From Triglochin maritima (lineage: Eukaryota; Streptophyta; Magnoliopsida; Alismatales; Juncaginaceae), in the NCBI GenBank assembly GCA_963682175.1, contig OY821777.1:17194001-17258000 (forward strand): 64,000 bases of DNA. The letters run 5' to 3'. Below the pieces are notes generated by a model. That model had not been told where the DNA came from. It worked only from the letters and a program-made list of their open reading frames with translations, and did not search any database. Position numbers and translations under genes: made by a program. Positions 1 to 10,120 of this stretch are shown here, in pieces; the stretch's first letter is position 1; each line of letters opens with the position of its first letter.

Positions 1-1
1 T

Positions 2-1045
2 AAGGCTAACCTTGAATCTGAAAAATCGGATGACGATGAGAGTGATGAAGAGTTTGCAATGTTGGTTAAGAGATTCAATAAGCGATGGATAAAAGACAAA
101 ATTCAAAGAAAGAGAATGGATGATGGAGAAAGCTCAAAAGGTCCTATTTGTTATGGATGTGATAAAATTGGACATATAAAGAAAGATTGTCCCTTGATCC
201 AATCCAAGGAAAGGAAAGAGAAAAAGAGAAGAGAGAATGAAGAAAAAGAAAGGAGATTCAAAAGAAGAGAGAAGAAGTATAAGGAGAAGAAAAAGGCCCT
301 CAAAGCAACTTGGGATGGATCATCCGAGTCATCCTCCGGCTCTTCAAGTGAGTCGGAAAATGAAGAAGCCCATCTATGTCTCTACACTCAAGAAGAAATC
401 GATGGATAATTAGATGGTGCATCTTCGTCAAGCGAGCAAGACGAACCCAACACTTGCAATGTCGCCAAAGATGGAGAAAATGAGGTAATCTCAACTCATG
501 AATCAAACTCATATGATGAATTACTAGATGCTTTTCATGAATTGCTTGAAAAATGTGACATACTAAGGCATAAAAGTAAATTATCTAGGAAAGCTAATCA
601 TGATCTAGCTTGTATAAATGAATCATTGTCAAATGAAGTTGATAAGCTTGTGTTAGAAAATAAAAGCTTAAAAGAACTCAATGTTGAATCTCATGCTAAA
701 GAAATACATGATCTTAGAGAATGCAATAAGCAATTAAGAATTGATCTTGAGAAATTCACCAAAGGGAAGAAGATGCTAGACATGTTACTTGGTAGTCAAA
801 TTCAATCTTTAGAAAAGCATGGTTTAGGATACATGACTCAAAAGAAAAACTCTAAGAGTTATTTTGTGCATGCTTTAAATGGTATAGTGAAAAAGAATTT
901 CTTTTCAAATGTTTGGGTACCTAGAACCAAACAAGTTTGGGTACCTAAAGCTAACCCCAAAGGACCCAAACAAATATGGGTACCAAAGTTATCTTCTTCT
1001 TCTTTGAATGTAGGTGAAAAAGAAGGGGAAGTGGATCATAGATAG
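2..1045 (+). pseudogene. copia gag polyprotein (partial, one internal stop)
   Basis: Nucleocapsid and C-terminal gag region, open from the window edge. A CX2CX4HX4C zinc knuckle (CYGCDKIGHIKKDC) lies at about 149-190. It is followed by a Lys/Glu-rich stretch, an acidic Ser-rich stretch and then a Leu/Asn/Glu-rich coiled-coil-like region (542-780). WVPK repeats near 915-995 are typical of Sirevirus gag. A single TAA at 407-409 breaks a frame that is otherwise open to 1045. In the family this protein packages element RNA in cytoplasmic particles. Here the stop removes the C-terminal half, so the gene is presumed dead. Confidence 0.8.
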
Positions 1046-1848
1046 CGGATGTTCGAGGCACATGACGGGAGACCACTATATGTTCAAAACATTGAAATCA
1101 AAGAAAGGTGGAACCGTCACATTTGGGGATAATTCTAAAGGTCACATTATTGGCATCGGCGATGTTGGTAATGATTCTACTACTCAAATTCAAAATGTGC
1201 TTCTTGTTGATGGTTTAAAACATAATTTACTTAGTGTTAGTCAATTAACCGATAAAGAATTCTTAGTTGTCTTTGATCAACATATCGTATACATCATTTC
1301 TAAAGCTACTTTGAAAACCACATTTAAAGGTTATAGATATGAAAATGTTTATGTTGTGCATGTCGATAGCATTGACTCATTTTCTAAGGAAACATGCTTA
1401 GTTGCTTCAAATGACGAATCTTGGTTATGGCATAAGAGGTTAGGCCACATTAGTATGAGCCAACTTCGTAAACTTGCTAAATTTGACTTGGTAAGAGGAT
1501 TGCCCAAATTGGATTTCAAGAAAATAAACTTTGCAATGCTTGTGAATTTGGAAAACAATTTAAAAGTTCTTTCAAGTCAATTAACATGGTTTCTACTTCA
1601 AAACCTTTGGAACTCTTGCATATGGATCTCTTTGGTCCATCTAGAACTTTATGTCTAGGTGGCAAGAGATATGCATTTGTCATCATTGACGATTTTACTC
1701 GATTTACTTGGGTGTTGTTTCTTGCAAATAAGAATGAAGCTTTCAAGCAATTTGAAAAATTTACAAAACGAATTCAAAGAGAAAAAAAGTCTTTGATTTT
1801 GAAAATTCGTAGTGATCATGGTGGTGAATTTGAAAATGAAGGTTCATA
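1014..1848 (+). pseudogene. copia protease/integrase segment (frameshifted, truncated)
   Basis: Begins with an aspartic protease motif (WIIDSGCSRHM, catalytic DSG) in a different frame from gag, and the two frames overlap. Next come the pre-integrase domain (LLSVSQLT; WLWHKRLGHIS with the two zinc His) and the CxxC half of the integrase zinc site. A one-base frameshift just before 1532 moves the CNAC motif and the rest into another frame. The integrase core shows the first two catalytic acids (LLHMDLFGP; RSDHGGEFEN) and stops before the third. The gag-to-protease frame change could be natural or a mutation. The shift at 1532 and the truncation are damage. Confidence 0.8.
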
Positions 1849-2015
1849 GGAAAATAATAAACTAAATTTTACGGTGAAACTTCAAGATTTGGTCAAGAAT
1901 CGAGAGGGAAGGGGACAACCATTGGATCAAAAAGGAGTAATCAAACGATAAATAATCGATATTAGAGTAGAGAGTTCACACACACAAATATATGTAAAGT
2001 CTCTCATTCATACAA
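1849..2015. other. unassigned junction sequence
   Basis: AT-rich, stop-laden sequence between the truncated copia integrase and the terminal repeat of MULE-1. No coding or repeat match to the rest of the window was recognised. Confidence 0.5.
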
Positions 2016-2311
2016 GGAAAATGATAGATGGCCGCTCTTTAGGACGCTCCTTGAGGGACGCGACTTAGTTGGCACTCTCCATGTCAGCACAGAAAAAAGT
2101 TTCTTTTTTTATTTTATTCCTCAATTCTTTGGTTATCCGTACAAATGTCTACATCTCTTCATCCCTCCTTCCATCCCTCATTAATGCGTCTCAAATCACT
2201 CCATTCCTTCATCATTTTGGCGCTCCTACACAGCAGAAGACTTGTTATTCATCTTAAGATGCGTCTTCCTTTTTCTTCCCTTCTCTTTTGTGGTCCTTCC
2301 TCTGTACTCCA

Positions 2312-5300
2312 ATGGAAATCGTTAATGTGTCTTCCCAAGTAGAGCAGCCGGCAAACGTTCCTAAGGAGGAGATGTTTTTTCCTTCTTTCGAAGAAGCCAA
2401 AACATTTTACGTGGCCTATGCCGATTCTTGTGGTTTTGGTGTTAAGATAAGGCAATCTCATTACGATCATGGTGTTGTTATACGGGCCACACTGACTTGC
2501 TCCAAGGAGGGCACGACACCAACAAACCAAGGGCAAGGAAAATTGAAGCCTAGGTTATCCAGTAGAGTCCAATGCACTGCTCGGATAAGGGTCTCCGGAA
2601 ACCCAACAAGGGGTTACTACATTAACTTTGTGGATCTTAAACATAACCACGTCATGCTTGAACAGGAGCAAATGCGTTTTCTCAGACAAAAATGAACTGT
2701 CCCTGAGGCCGCCAAAGCACTTATATCGTGCAATGATACTGCAGGGATATTGGCTACTAAGACCATGCAATCTTTTGTGATCGAGGCTGGAGGTCATGAT
2801 AAATTGACTTTCAACGAAAGGGATTTAAGGTTTGTGTTCTTTCTGCCTAACATAATTGAAGTTCAACATTTTGCGCCTGGTCTTAGTGGTTTCTATGTGC
2901 AGGAATGTTGTAAACAAAGTCATAAATTTAAAGATGGGACCTGGTGATGCACAAGCTCTTCAGAACTATTTCATTAGGATGTAGAAGATTGATTCCATGT
3001 TTTTCTATGTAATGGATGTGGATGACGAAGGAAGACTACAGAACGTGTTTTGGGCTGACTGTCGTTCTAGAGCTGCATATTCATACTTTGGAGACGCAAT
3101 ATGTTTCGACACCACCTACATTACAAACAAATACGACATGCCTTTTGCCCCATTTGTAGGAGTTAATCACCATTTCGAGTCAGTTTTGCTCGATTGCGCT
3201 TTGTTGTCTTCTGAGACCACTGAAAATTACATATGGTTGTTCCAAACATGGTTGTCGTGCATGAACGGTAAGGTGTGGTTATGTCCAGTTAAAGGTCTAT
3301 GACTGTTCAGTTTAAGTTGTGTATGTGTTCGGTTTAAGTGGTGGAACTGTTCGGTTTAAGTAGTGTGACTGTTCGGTTTAAGGTGTGAATCCGTTCGGTT
3401 TAAGGTGTGAATCCGTTCGGTTTAAGTGGTGTGACTGGTGTGACTGTTCGGTTTAAGTGGTGCGACTGTTCAGTTTAAGTGGTGGAACAGTTCAGTTTAA
3501 GTGGTGTGACTATTCGGTTTAAGGTGTGTATGTGTTCGGTTTAAGTGGTGGAACTGTTTGGTTTAAGTGGTGTGATTGTTCGGTTTAAGGTGTGAATCCG
3601 TTCGGTTTAAGTTGTGTGCTTGTTCGGTTTAAGGTGTGAATCCGTTTGGTTTAAGTTGTATGTCTGTTCGGATTAACTTGTCTGTCTGTTCGGAATAAAT
3701 TGTCTGTCTGTTCGGAATATGTTGTGTGTCTGTTCAGAATAAGTTGTCTGTCTGTTCGGAATAAGTTGTGGGTTTGTTCGGATTAAGTTGTGTGTCTGTT
3801 CGGATTAAGTTGTCTGTCTGTTCGGATTAAGTTTTATGTCTGTTCGAATTAAGTTGTCTGTCTGTTCGGATTAAGTTGTGTGATTGTTCGGTTTAAGGTG
3901 TGAATCCGTTCGGTTTAAGTTGTGTGTCTGTTCGGATTAAGTTATCTGTCTGTTCGGATTAAATTGTCGGTCTGTTCGGATTAAGTTGTGGGTCTGTTCA
4001 GATTAAGTTGTGTGATTGTTCGGTTTAAGGTGTGAATTCATTTGGTTTAAGTTGTGTGTCTGTTTGGTTTTAGGTGTGTGATTGTTCTATTAAAGTTTTC
4101 AAAGTAGGATTTTGTACCTTTCAACATATGACTCACTCCTTTTAAATTGCCCCCCTTATGAAGATATAACCCCCCTCCCCCCCAGCCATAATAACAACAA
4201 TGTGGTGTCATTACTGCTGCTGTAAAGAATGTCTTCCCAGATTCAAGACACAGATTCTGTATATGGCACATAATGAACAAAGCTCCCGTGAAGTTGCCGA
4301 CGCAGTATCGGAAGCGCATGTTATTTGATCTGAAATTGATTGTATATGATTCCAAAACCCCAGCAGAATTTGATCGTAATTGGCAGGGTTTCCTTCTTGA
4401 TTTTGACCTGCAGAACCATAGCTGGCTAAAATTGATTTATGCAATCCGAGAATCGTGGATACCTGCATTTGTTGGTGATATTTTTTTCGCGGGAATGACA
4501 TCTACTTAGAGAAGCGAGAGTATGAACGCCTTTTTCGACAATTATCTTACTTTGAAGACCACCCTTAAGCAATTTGTTCAACAATACGAACTTGATTTTG
4601 ATTCAACAGTACGAGAAGGAAGCTCAATCAGATTTTGATTGTCTTCATAAGAGATCCCAGTTTGTTTCAATTTATCCATTCGAGAGATAGATGAGCGAGT
4701 TGTATACGGTAGGGGTCTTCAAGAAAGTGCAGTTAGAAATTGGGAAGATGATATACTGCGATATAACAGAGGAGTTCAATACGAATGGCACATTTCAGTA
4801 CAAGGTATCTGAATGTGTTTTGGCTGGTGAGCAGCTACTGTTGAAACATTTCCTAGTACAAAACATATCCATGAACTTCACATGTGATTGTAGAATGTTT
4901 CAGCACGTTGGCCTTCTATGCTGTCATGTTTTTGTTGTACTTGGACGCTTAAATCCTAATGCATTACTCCCAGACTCTTACATCGTTAATCGATGGCGGA
5001 AGGATATTCGAAGGAGCTATCGAGATAAGATGTACCCAGACGATCGCGTAATGGAGAAGGATGCGCTTCGTCGTCACGACGACATCATGGGTCGTGTCGT
5101 TTGGATCGCACAGGAAGCCTTCATTTCCCACGAAAGGTATATTGAGACCGTGAAGTGAATTGAAATGCTTAAGGCACGTATGCACACTACCCAGTTCTTG
5201 GTTCGACTTGATGAACCTGGGTCTGCGGGTACATTGGTTCTTAATCCAAATAATGTCAGACGTATAGGAAGACCGCCGACTAGACGTCGGGTGTCTTTAG

Positions 5301-5464
5301 CTGAGAAGATAATTAAAACAAGCCATAAAAGGCACGCCCAACAAGAAAAGAGAAAGTTCAAGATGAAGGTTACATCGTCTCTTCACGAAGTCGCACCAAA
5401 ACCCGGGGATCCTGATTTCTCTGATTGGGACATGAATTTGTATTACGAGGAACTTCCTCCTTAA
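2312..5464 (+). pseudogene. FAR1/FHY3-type MULE transposase (three exons, several stops)
   Basis: Exon 1 (2312-2829) encodes the FAR1 DNA-binding region, starting at MEIVN, the start also seen in MULE-2. A 73-bp GT-AG intron (2830-2902) follows. Exon 2 (2903-3267) begins NVVNKV and carries the start of the transposase domain (FWADCRSRAAYSYFGD, FDTTY). A 918-bp predicted intron (3268-4185) is filled with the 22-bp array. Exon 3 (4186-5464) has the RHRFCIWHI, RESWIPAF and RSESMNAFF blocks, a CxCx(n)CxH SWIM zinc finger (near 4884-4930) and a basic C-terminal tail. In-frame stops lie at about 2693, 2982, 4507, 4688 and 5156. At 4186-4205 about four bases seem lost from the TDQ motif. The protein would bind element ends and cut DNA. 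This copy cannot. Confidence 0.85.
3300..4097 (+). repeat. 22-bp tandem array 1 (about 36 units)
   Basis: Head-to-tail 22-bp units of the form CTGTTCGGTTTAAGTTGTGT plus two bases, with variants GGATTAAG, GGAATAAG and AAGGTGTGAATCC. Variants cluster: GGTTTAAG types come first and GGATTAAG types later, suggesting local spread of new variants. The array lies between a predicted donor (AACG/GTAAGG, 3268) and a pyrimidine tract ending CAG (4185), so it would be spliced out of the transposase transcript. Confidence 0.95.
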
Positions 5465-5544
5465 TTTAATATTTCTTGTTATTTTCAGTTCTTGTAAAAC
5501 CAAGAAACTTCTAATTGTTGATCTGTTTGGATCTGTAAATGGTT

Positions 5545-6635
5545 GTTATATGCGTTCAGTTCGTATTAAACTGTGTCCTTGTTCGGTTTAAGTTTTGTGA
5601 TTGTTCGGTTTTAAGTTGTGGATCTGTTCTGTTTAAGTTATGTGTCTGTTCGGTTTATGGTGTGCATTTGTTCGGTTTAAGATGTGTTACTGTTCTGTTT
5701 AAGTTGTGTGCCTGTTCAGAATATGTTGTGTTACTGTTCTGTTTAAGTTGTGTGATTGTTCGGAATATGTTGTGTGTCTGTTTGGAATATGTTGTGTGTC
5801 TGTTCGGAATATGTTGTGTGTCTGTTCGGAATATGTTGTGGGTCTGTTCGGAATAAGTTGTGTGTCTGTTCGGATTAAGTTATGTGTCTGTTCGGAATAA
5901 GTTGTCTGCCTGTTCGGTTTAAGTTGTGTGACTGTTCGGTTTAAGTTGTATGTCTGTTCAGATTAAGGTGTGGATCTCTTGAAGTTGTCAGGGAAGAGTT
6001 TGTAATTTGTACATTTAAAAATTGATTGTTCTGTTTAAGGTGTGCATCTGTCTGGTTTAAGTTGTGTGACAGTTCGGTTTAAGTTGTTTGACTGGTCGGT
6101 TTAAGGTGTCAATTTGTTCGGTTTAAGTTGTGTGTCTGTTAGGTTTAAGTTGTGTGTCTGTTCGGTTTATGGTGTGCATTTGTTCGGTTTAAGTTGTGTG
6201 ACTGTTCGGTTTAAGGTGTGCATCTGTCCGGTTTAAGTTGTGTGTCTGTTCGGTTTATGGTGTGCATCTGTTCGGTTTAAGTTGTGTGACTGTTCTGTTT
6301 AAGGTGTGCATCTGTCCGGTTTAAGTTGTGTGACAGTTCGGTTTAAGTTGTTTGACTGTTTGGTTTAATGTGTCAGTTTGTTCAGTTTAAGTTGTGTGAC
6401 TATTCGGTTTAAGTTGTATGTCTGTTCGGATTAAGTTATCTGTCTGTTCGGAATAAGCTATCTGTATGTTCGGAATATGTTGTGTGTCTGTTCGGAATAT
6501 GTTGTGGGTCTGTTCGGAATAAGTTGTGTGTCTGTTCGGATTAAGTTGTGTGTTTGTTCAGAATAAGTTGTCTGCATGTTCGGTTTAAGATGTGTGACTG
6601 TTCGGTTTAAGTTGTATGTCTGTTCGGATTAAAAA
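5545..6635 (+). repeat. 22-bp tandem array 2 (about 50 units)
   Basis: Same 22-bp repeat and orientation as array 1, placed between the transposase stop (5462-5464) and the convergent Ulp1-like gene. The array is broken near 5975-6030 by a spacer containing GTAATTTGTACAT. A closely similar spacer follows the array at about 6655-6690, so array plus spacer has been duplicated as a block. Open frames through the array (for example 5539-5900) are by-products of the repeat. Confidence 0.95.
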
Positions 6636-6716
6636 ACACAACACTAAAAAAATAACCAAAAAAAGAGTTGGTAATTTGTACATGTAAAAAAAAATAAACA
6701 CTAGAAAAATTGGACT

Positions 6717-7292
6717 TCAGATCTGCACACACGATCGGCGGTCCCTAAGTAACATGACCACCAATTCACCCCTGATACAGTGGATGTTATTGGGGTCCTT
6801 CTCCTTCGTCGGGTCAAGTTTTAGCATTAGGCACCTTATCCAGTATAAAACATAGGCGCCGCAATCGTTGCTCCCCGGTGGTTGTCGTTGGCTATTTTTT
6901 CTGAGGATTCTCAAGGGTCAGTCGACCTTTAGTAGATCCCTCCAGTATTCAGCCACATCCGATGCTGGGCATTCATGTACGCCTATGGTGTGCTCTGGAT
7001 CTTCACCTTGCTCTAGCTCCCTAGAGATACCGTTGAACGCCAAAATCTTCTTGGACGAGCCGTGGGCAACCACCAGAGTCCAATGACCTGCAGACCAGCA
7101 TGGTTGTGCGATTACAGACTCTGTTGGAGACACACCTTCTATTTTAGGGAGGATAAAATCATCAATTGCTCTATCTTGGCCACCCACAATTCGCCTTGAC
7201 TCGAATGTTGATATGCATATAACTTTTTGTGTTTGACGTCTTTCTTCGAGAAACGAAAGCATAGCGTCGATAGTTTGGTCGGAAATATCCAT
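6717..7292 (-). pseudogene. Ulp1-like SUMO protease domain (C48), transposon-borne
   Basis: Reads from 7292 down to 6717. The first 124 codons hold CWSAGHWTLVV with the catalytic His at codon 70. The second part, in the same frame, holds QPPGSNDCGAYVLYW with the Gln and catalytic Cys of C48 peptidases. They are separated by one TGA (6918-6920) where the family often has Trp-Pro. At the expected catalytic Asp (ILAFNGI, codon 87) there is Asn. Ulp1 enzymes mature SUMO and remove it from proteins. Copies inside MULEs are known in plants, but their role in transposition is not settled. The upstream exons expected for this gene are absent here; the matching N-terminal type of domain occurs in MULE-2. 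Confidence 0.75.
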
Positions 7293-7930
7293 CCCAGACG
7301 TTATAAGTTTCTTCAGGTCGGTGCGTGTTAAACTGCACCTCTATATTTATTTGTGGGCTTATGTTTGCAAGCTGCTTTAAAATAGTTTTTTCTTCTTTAA
7401 GCCATCATTTTTTTAGTATTTATTAATTATTATCGTGTTATTACAAAATTTCTTTATTTATTCTCATGTCATTACGTAACCTATATATTTAAGCTCATCC
7501 ATCACCTCAATTTGAATTCGTTCCTCATCAACAATGTGACAACTCCTTATTATATTAGTGCTAAAATTAGCAACTTTTTTCAATTCGATGAAAAAATTTA
7601 CCCTTCTAAGTTTGCTAGTAATTTATAGTACAGTAGACCCCCTTATTATGAGCTATTTATTTCATTTTGTAATACAGTAAAATATTAATTTACATTTATG
7701 ATGAGAAATATAGTTTAGTGATAAAAAAATGATCACGATGGATCTTGAGCCGCAAATAAATGATGGTTTTGTATTGAAATAAAAATTAATACGAACAAAT
7801 GATGATATAAAATCACAATAAATATTTTTGAATGACCAGGAAGGTTGGAGGTAAAAGACAGTTTTTCACGGACACATCCCAAAATAACTCCACCTTGCAG
7901 AATCAGAGCAGAGATAACAGCGCCCGGGCT
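7293..7930. other. AT-rich sequence without recognised genes
   Basis: No convincing coding region. It lies between the truncated right side of MULE-1 and the GC-rich blocks that precede the Harbinger-type gene. Confidence 0.5.
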
Positions 7931-8045
7931 ACCCCCGGGCACCCTGCACTCTCTCTCTGCCACGTCAGCTCACCCAACCCACCCAAAAAACCCCATTATC
8001 CATGCCCGGGCTACCCCCACCCACCCTACACTCTCTTTCATCCAC
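7921..8045. repeat. direct duplication of a GC-rich block
   Basis: GCCCGGGCTACCCCC followed by a CCCTGCACTCTCT-type stretch near 7921-7965 is repeated in diverged form near 8003-8043 (GCCCGGGCTACCCCCACCC, then CCCTACACTCTCT). The block may belong to the left end of the Harbinger-type element; the exact terminus and its 3-bp TSD were not resolved. Confidence 0.5.
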
Positions 8046-8203
8046 ATCATTTCTTAATTAAACAAATTTAATTCTCACACAACATTTAACAAAATACATT
8101 TTATATAAATCTAATTCTAATTACATTATAATTCTAATTCACGATATACTTATTATTACTATTAATTAATTAACAATATTAATCACTATTAAACCACAAA
8201 ATT

Positions 8204-8250
8204 TTTAATATTTGAAATTTGAATATTTGAAATTTGAATATTTGAATTTC
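8204..8250. repeat. short AT-rich tandem repeat
   Basis: Repeats of TTTGAAATTTGAATA directly upstream of the 39-bp array. Confidence 0.7.
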
Positions 8251-8255
8251 GAAAC

Positions 8256-8430
8256 GCGCGTGAATGCACAGTATACGCGTGCGTGAAAAGTAATCCGCGT
8301 GATTGCACAGTATACGCGTGAAAGAAAAGTAGTCCGCGTGAATGTACAGTACACGCGTGAAAGAAAAGTAGTCCGCGTGAATGTACAGTATACGCGTGTA
8401 AGAAAAGTAATCCGCGTGATTGCACAGTGT
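8256..8430 (+). repeat. 39-bp tandem repeat upstream of Harbinger ORF1
   Basis: About four and a half copies. Successive CCGCGTG starts lie at 8295, 8334, 8373 and 8412, exactly 39 bp apart. Most units carry an ACGCGT palindrome (CGCGTG on both sides) and a GTACAGTA/GCACAGTA segment. The array ends just before a TATA box. Subterminal repeats of this kind are common transposase-binding sites in DNA transposons, but a promoter role is equally possible. Confidence 0.9.
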
Positions 8431-8443
8431 CTAATTTTTTCTC

Positions 8444-8451
8444 TATATATA
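8444..8451 (+). promoter_or_regulatory. TATA box of Harbinger ORF1
   Basis: TATATATA in CTCTATATATACCC, 81 bp upstream of the proposed ATG at 8532. It lies between the 39-bp array and a duplicated leader segment (about 8457-8530, containing ACTCAACTTACA twice). Confidence 0.6.
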
Positions 8452-8531
8452 CCCTACACAAAACTCAACTTACACCCCATATCTCTTCCACAAAACACAA
8501 AACTCAACTTACATCCCATATCTCTTCCACA

Positions 8532-9807
8532 ATGTCTTCTCCGGAGTACCATCGTTCCCCCCCCCCCTCGTTCCCCCTCTCGTCCACAATCAAATCCGCA
8601 TCCACGCTATCCACAACCATATCCCTCACGTCCATTTTACCAACAACCATTCCAACAACCAGACTTCTCCCAGTACGCACCACCATTCTCACCACCTGAC
8701 CAAAACTCACCATTCCCACAATTCTCCCACTACGCATCCCCAGATCAAAACTTAACATTCCCACAATACTCTCAATATGCACCACCATTCCCTTATACTC
8801 AACCGCAGTTCCAGATGTTTGGCCGACCCATGTCTCAAAAAAGTAGCCAGAGTATGGCGAACACTGAAAATGAGGGTAACGACGACGATGAGTCCCCACC
8901 ACGACACACCCCAACACCACCATCCCCACCTCCACAGCGTCGTTACCGCAAGCAAGTCCAAACTGCCAAAGCCAATCCAAAGTTGTGGACCACAGCTGAG
9001 GACGAGAGACTTGTCTCTGCATATATGGAAGTCAGTTGCGATGCGGTGACAGGGACAAACCAGAAGTCTACTTCATTGTGGGCTAGAGTGAAATGTGTGT
9101 ACGACATCTCCGTGGAAGACACTGGCCTACCCGAAAGGAACGCGGAGTCCTTAAAAGGACGGTGGAGGAGAATTATACCTGTTGTGAACAAGTGGGTCGG
9201 GTGCTTCGATCAGGCATTCCGACGGAAAAGGAGCGGCCCGAATGACGACGATGTTGTTCGACAAGCGCACGTGATCTACGAGCGAACTCATGGGCCTAGT
9301 AAATTTCTTTATTTTGATGCTTGGGTTATGTTGCGTAGGTACCCAAAATGGGAGAGTGTGATCTCCGGAGCTAATGCCGTGCGTGTTGACTGGGAGTCCC
9401 CGGAGTTGCACGATGAAAATAGTCCCCAGTCAGGAAGCCTTGGGAAAAGAAAGAGCACGGACGACTCGAGGACGCAATCACCCTCGGATACAGAAGAGCT
9501 GATGTCGGAGTCGTCTACACGCCCAGAAGGTGTGAAGAAGGCTAAGAAAAAGGCTAAGAGTGCATTACGCCCCGAAAGAGACACCGATGTTAGAGAACTT
9601 GCACAACAGATGCGATACACCGCCCAAGTCAGAGAAGATGGTTTCTCCAAGCAAGAGGAGTTAGCGGAAAGGAATTTCCAGAGGCATTTAATAAAAAATA
9701 AGTTGGACATGCTTCACTCTCTGATGAGGAAGGACAACCCGACGGAGAAGGATCAAAAAGTAATCGATAAACTTCTCGCCTGGGCAGAAGAGAATGGGTA
9801 CGTGTAA
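8532..9807 (+). pseudogene. PIF/Harbinger ORF1 (Myb/SANT-like) protein, one-base frameshift
   Basis: Transposon accessory protein. After a Pro/Gln/Tyr-rich N-terminus comes a trihelix/SANT-like domain (LWTTAEDERLVSAYMEVSCD ... QKSTSLWARV ... ESLKGRWRRI, about 8980-9180). It is followed by YPKW and a basic segment (KKAKKKAKSAL). The C-terminal half (AQQMRYTAQ to GYV) resembles the NAM-associated domain usual for these ORF1 proteins. The first ATG after the TATA box (8532) is in another frame. The frames join across an 11-C run (8557-8567) where 10 or 13 C would keep the frame. A frame open from 8299 lets the main part be translated without that start, but the 39-bp repeat upstream is not a believable coding start. 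No DDE transposase (ORF2) is seen nearby. Predicted proteins of this type are often mislabelled glutathione S-transferase T3-like. Confidence 0.75.
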
Positions 9808-10120
9808 TTTGTTGTAGTCCGTATTTCGTATGGTTTGTATTTCCCTTAGTTTGTATTTCGGGTTGTAGTAGTCTGTATGGTTTGTATTTTCCTTTATGTT
9901 TCATGTGGTTGGTTGTATTTCGTATTTTAGTATTATTAATGTATTGTTCTTATGGTATTGTTGTATTAATATTTTTTCTATTTAACTTGAAATTGTTGGT
10001 TCTATTAATTTCTTAATTTTAATCACTTACAAAAAATTGTTACCCCACATTTATAACAAATACCCAATCCATTAATAACAAAACATCCAATAAATAAATT
10101 TTTAAAAAAAATTAACCAAT
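9808..10120. other. AT-rich tail after Harbinger ORF1
   Basis: T-rich sequence with several TTTGTATTTC repeats (9820-9930), compatible with a 3' untranslated region. No further gene seen. Confidence 0.5.

Larger units (their letters stand above)
1..1848 (+). mobile_element. Sirevirus-like Ty1/copia retrotransposon fragment
   Basis: Coding remnant of a copia LTR retrotransposon, cut by the window start and ending abruptly within the integrase core. The order gag zinc knuckle, coiled-coil gag tail, protease, pre-integrase zinc region and integrase is the copia order. The gag tail with repeated WVPK-type motifs (about 915-995) is characteristic of the Sirevirus lineage. Neither LTR nor the reverse transcriptase is present. 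Sequence after 1848 is unrelated, so the element was truncated before or when the neighbouring material arrived. No TSD can be read. Confidence 0.85.
2016..7320. mobile_element. MULE-1: FAR1-type Mutator element with Ulp1-like gene and 22-bp arrays
   Basis: Left terminal sequence (2016-2090, beginning GGAAAATGATAGATGGCCGC) matches the reverse complement of the right end of MULE-2 (48408 backwards) over about 75 bp, including the shared block CCATGTCAGCA. Inside are a FAR1-type transposase pseudogene on the plus strand, a 22-bp array in its predicted intron, a second array after its stop, and a convergent Ulp1-type protease pseudogene on the minus strand. Plant MULEs that carry Ulp1-like genes are known. 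The right end is not recognisable: neither the inverted terminal repeat nor a copy of the flank TTCATACAA was found, so the element is probably truncated and 7320 is only the edge of recognisable coding sequence. Confidence 0.75.

Noticed and set aside
3300..4097. CRISPR-like array
   Set aside because: Units are contiguous and vary gradually, with no unique spacers, in a plant nuclear context.
5539..5900. Cys/Val-rich open frames of 60-105 codons
   Set aside because: They are produced by the 22-bp repeat (22 is not a multiple of 3, so all frames cycle) and have no independent support.
8189..8461. Minus-strand frame with repeated VHSRGLLFFHAYT
   Set aside because: 39 is divisible by 3, so the 39-bp repeat stays open; it is promoter-side repeat DNA, not a gene.
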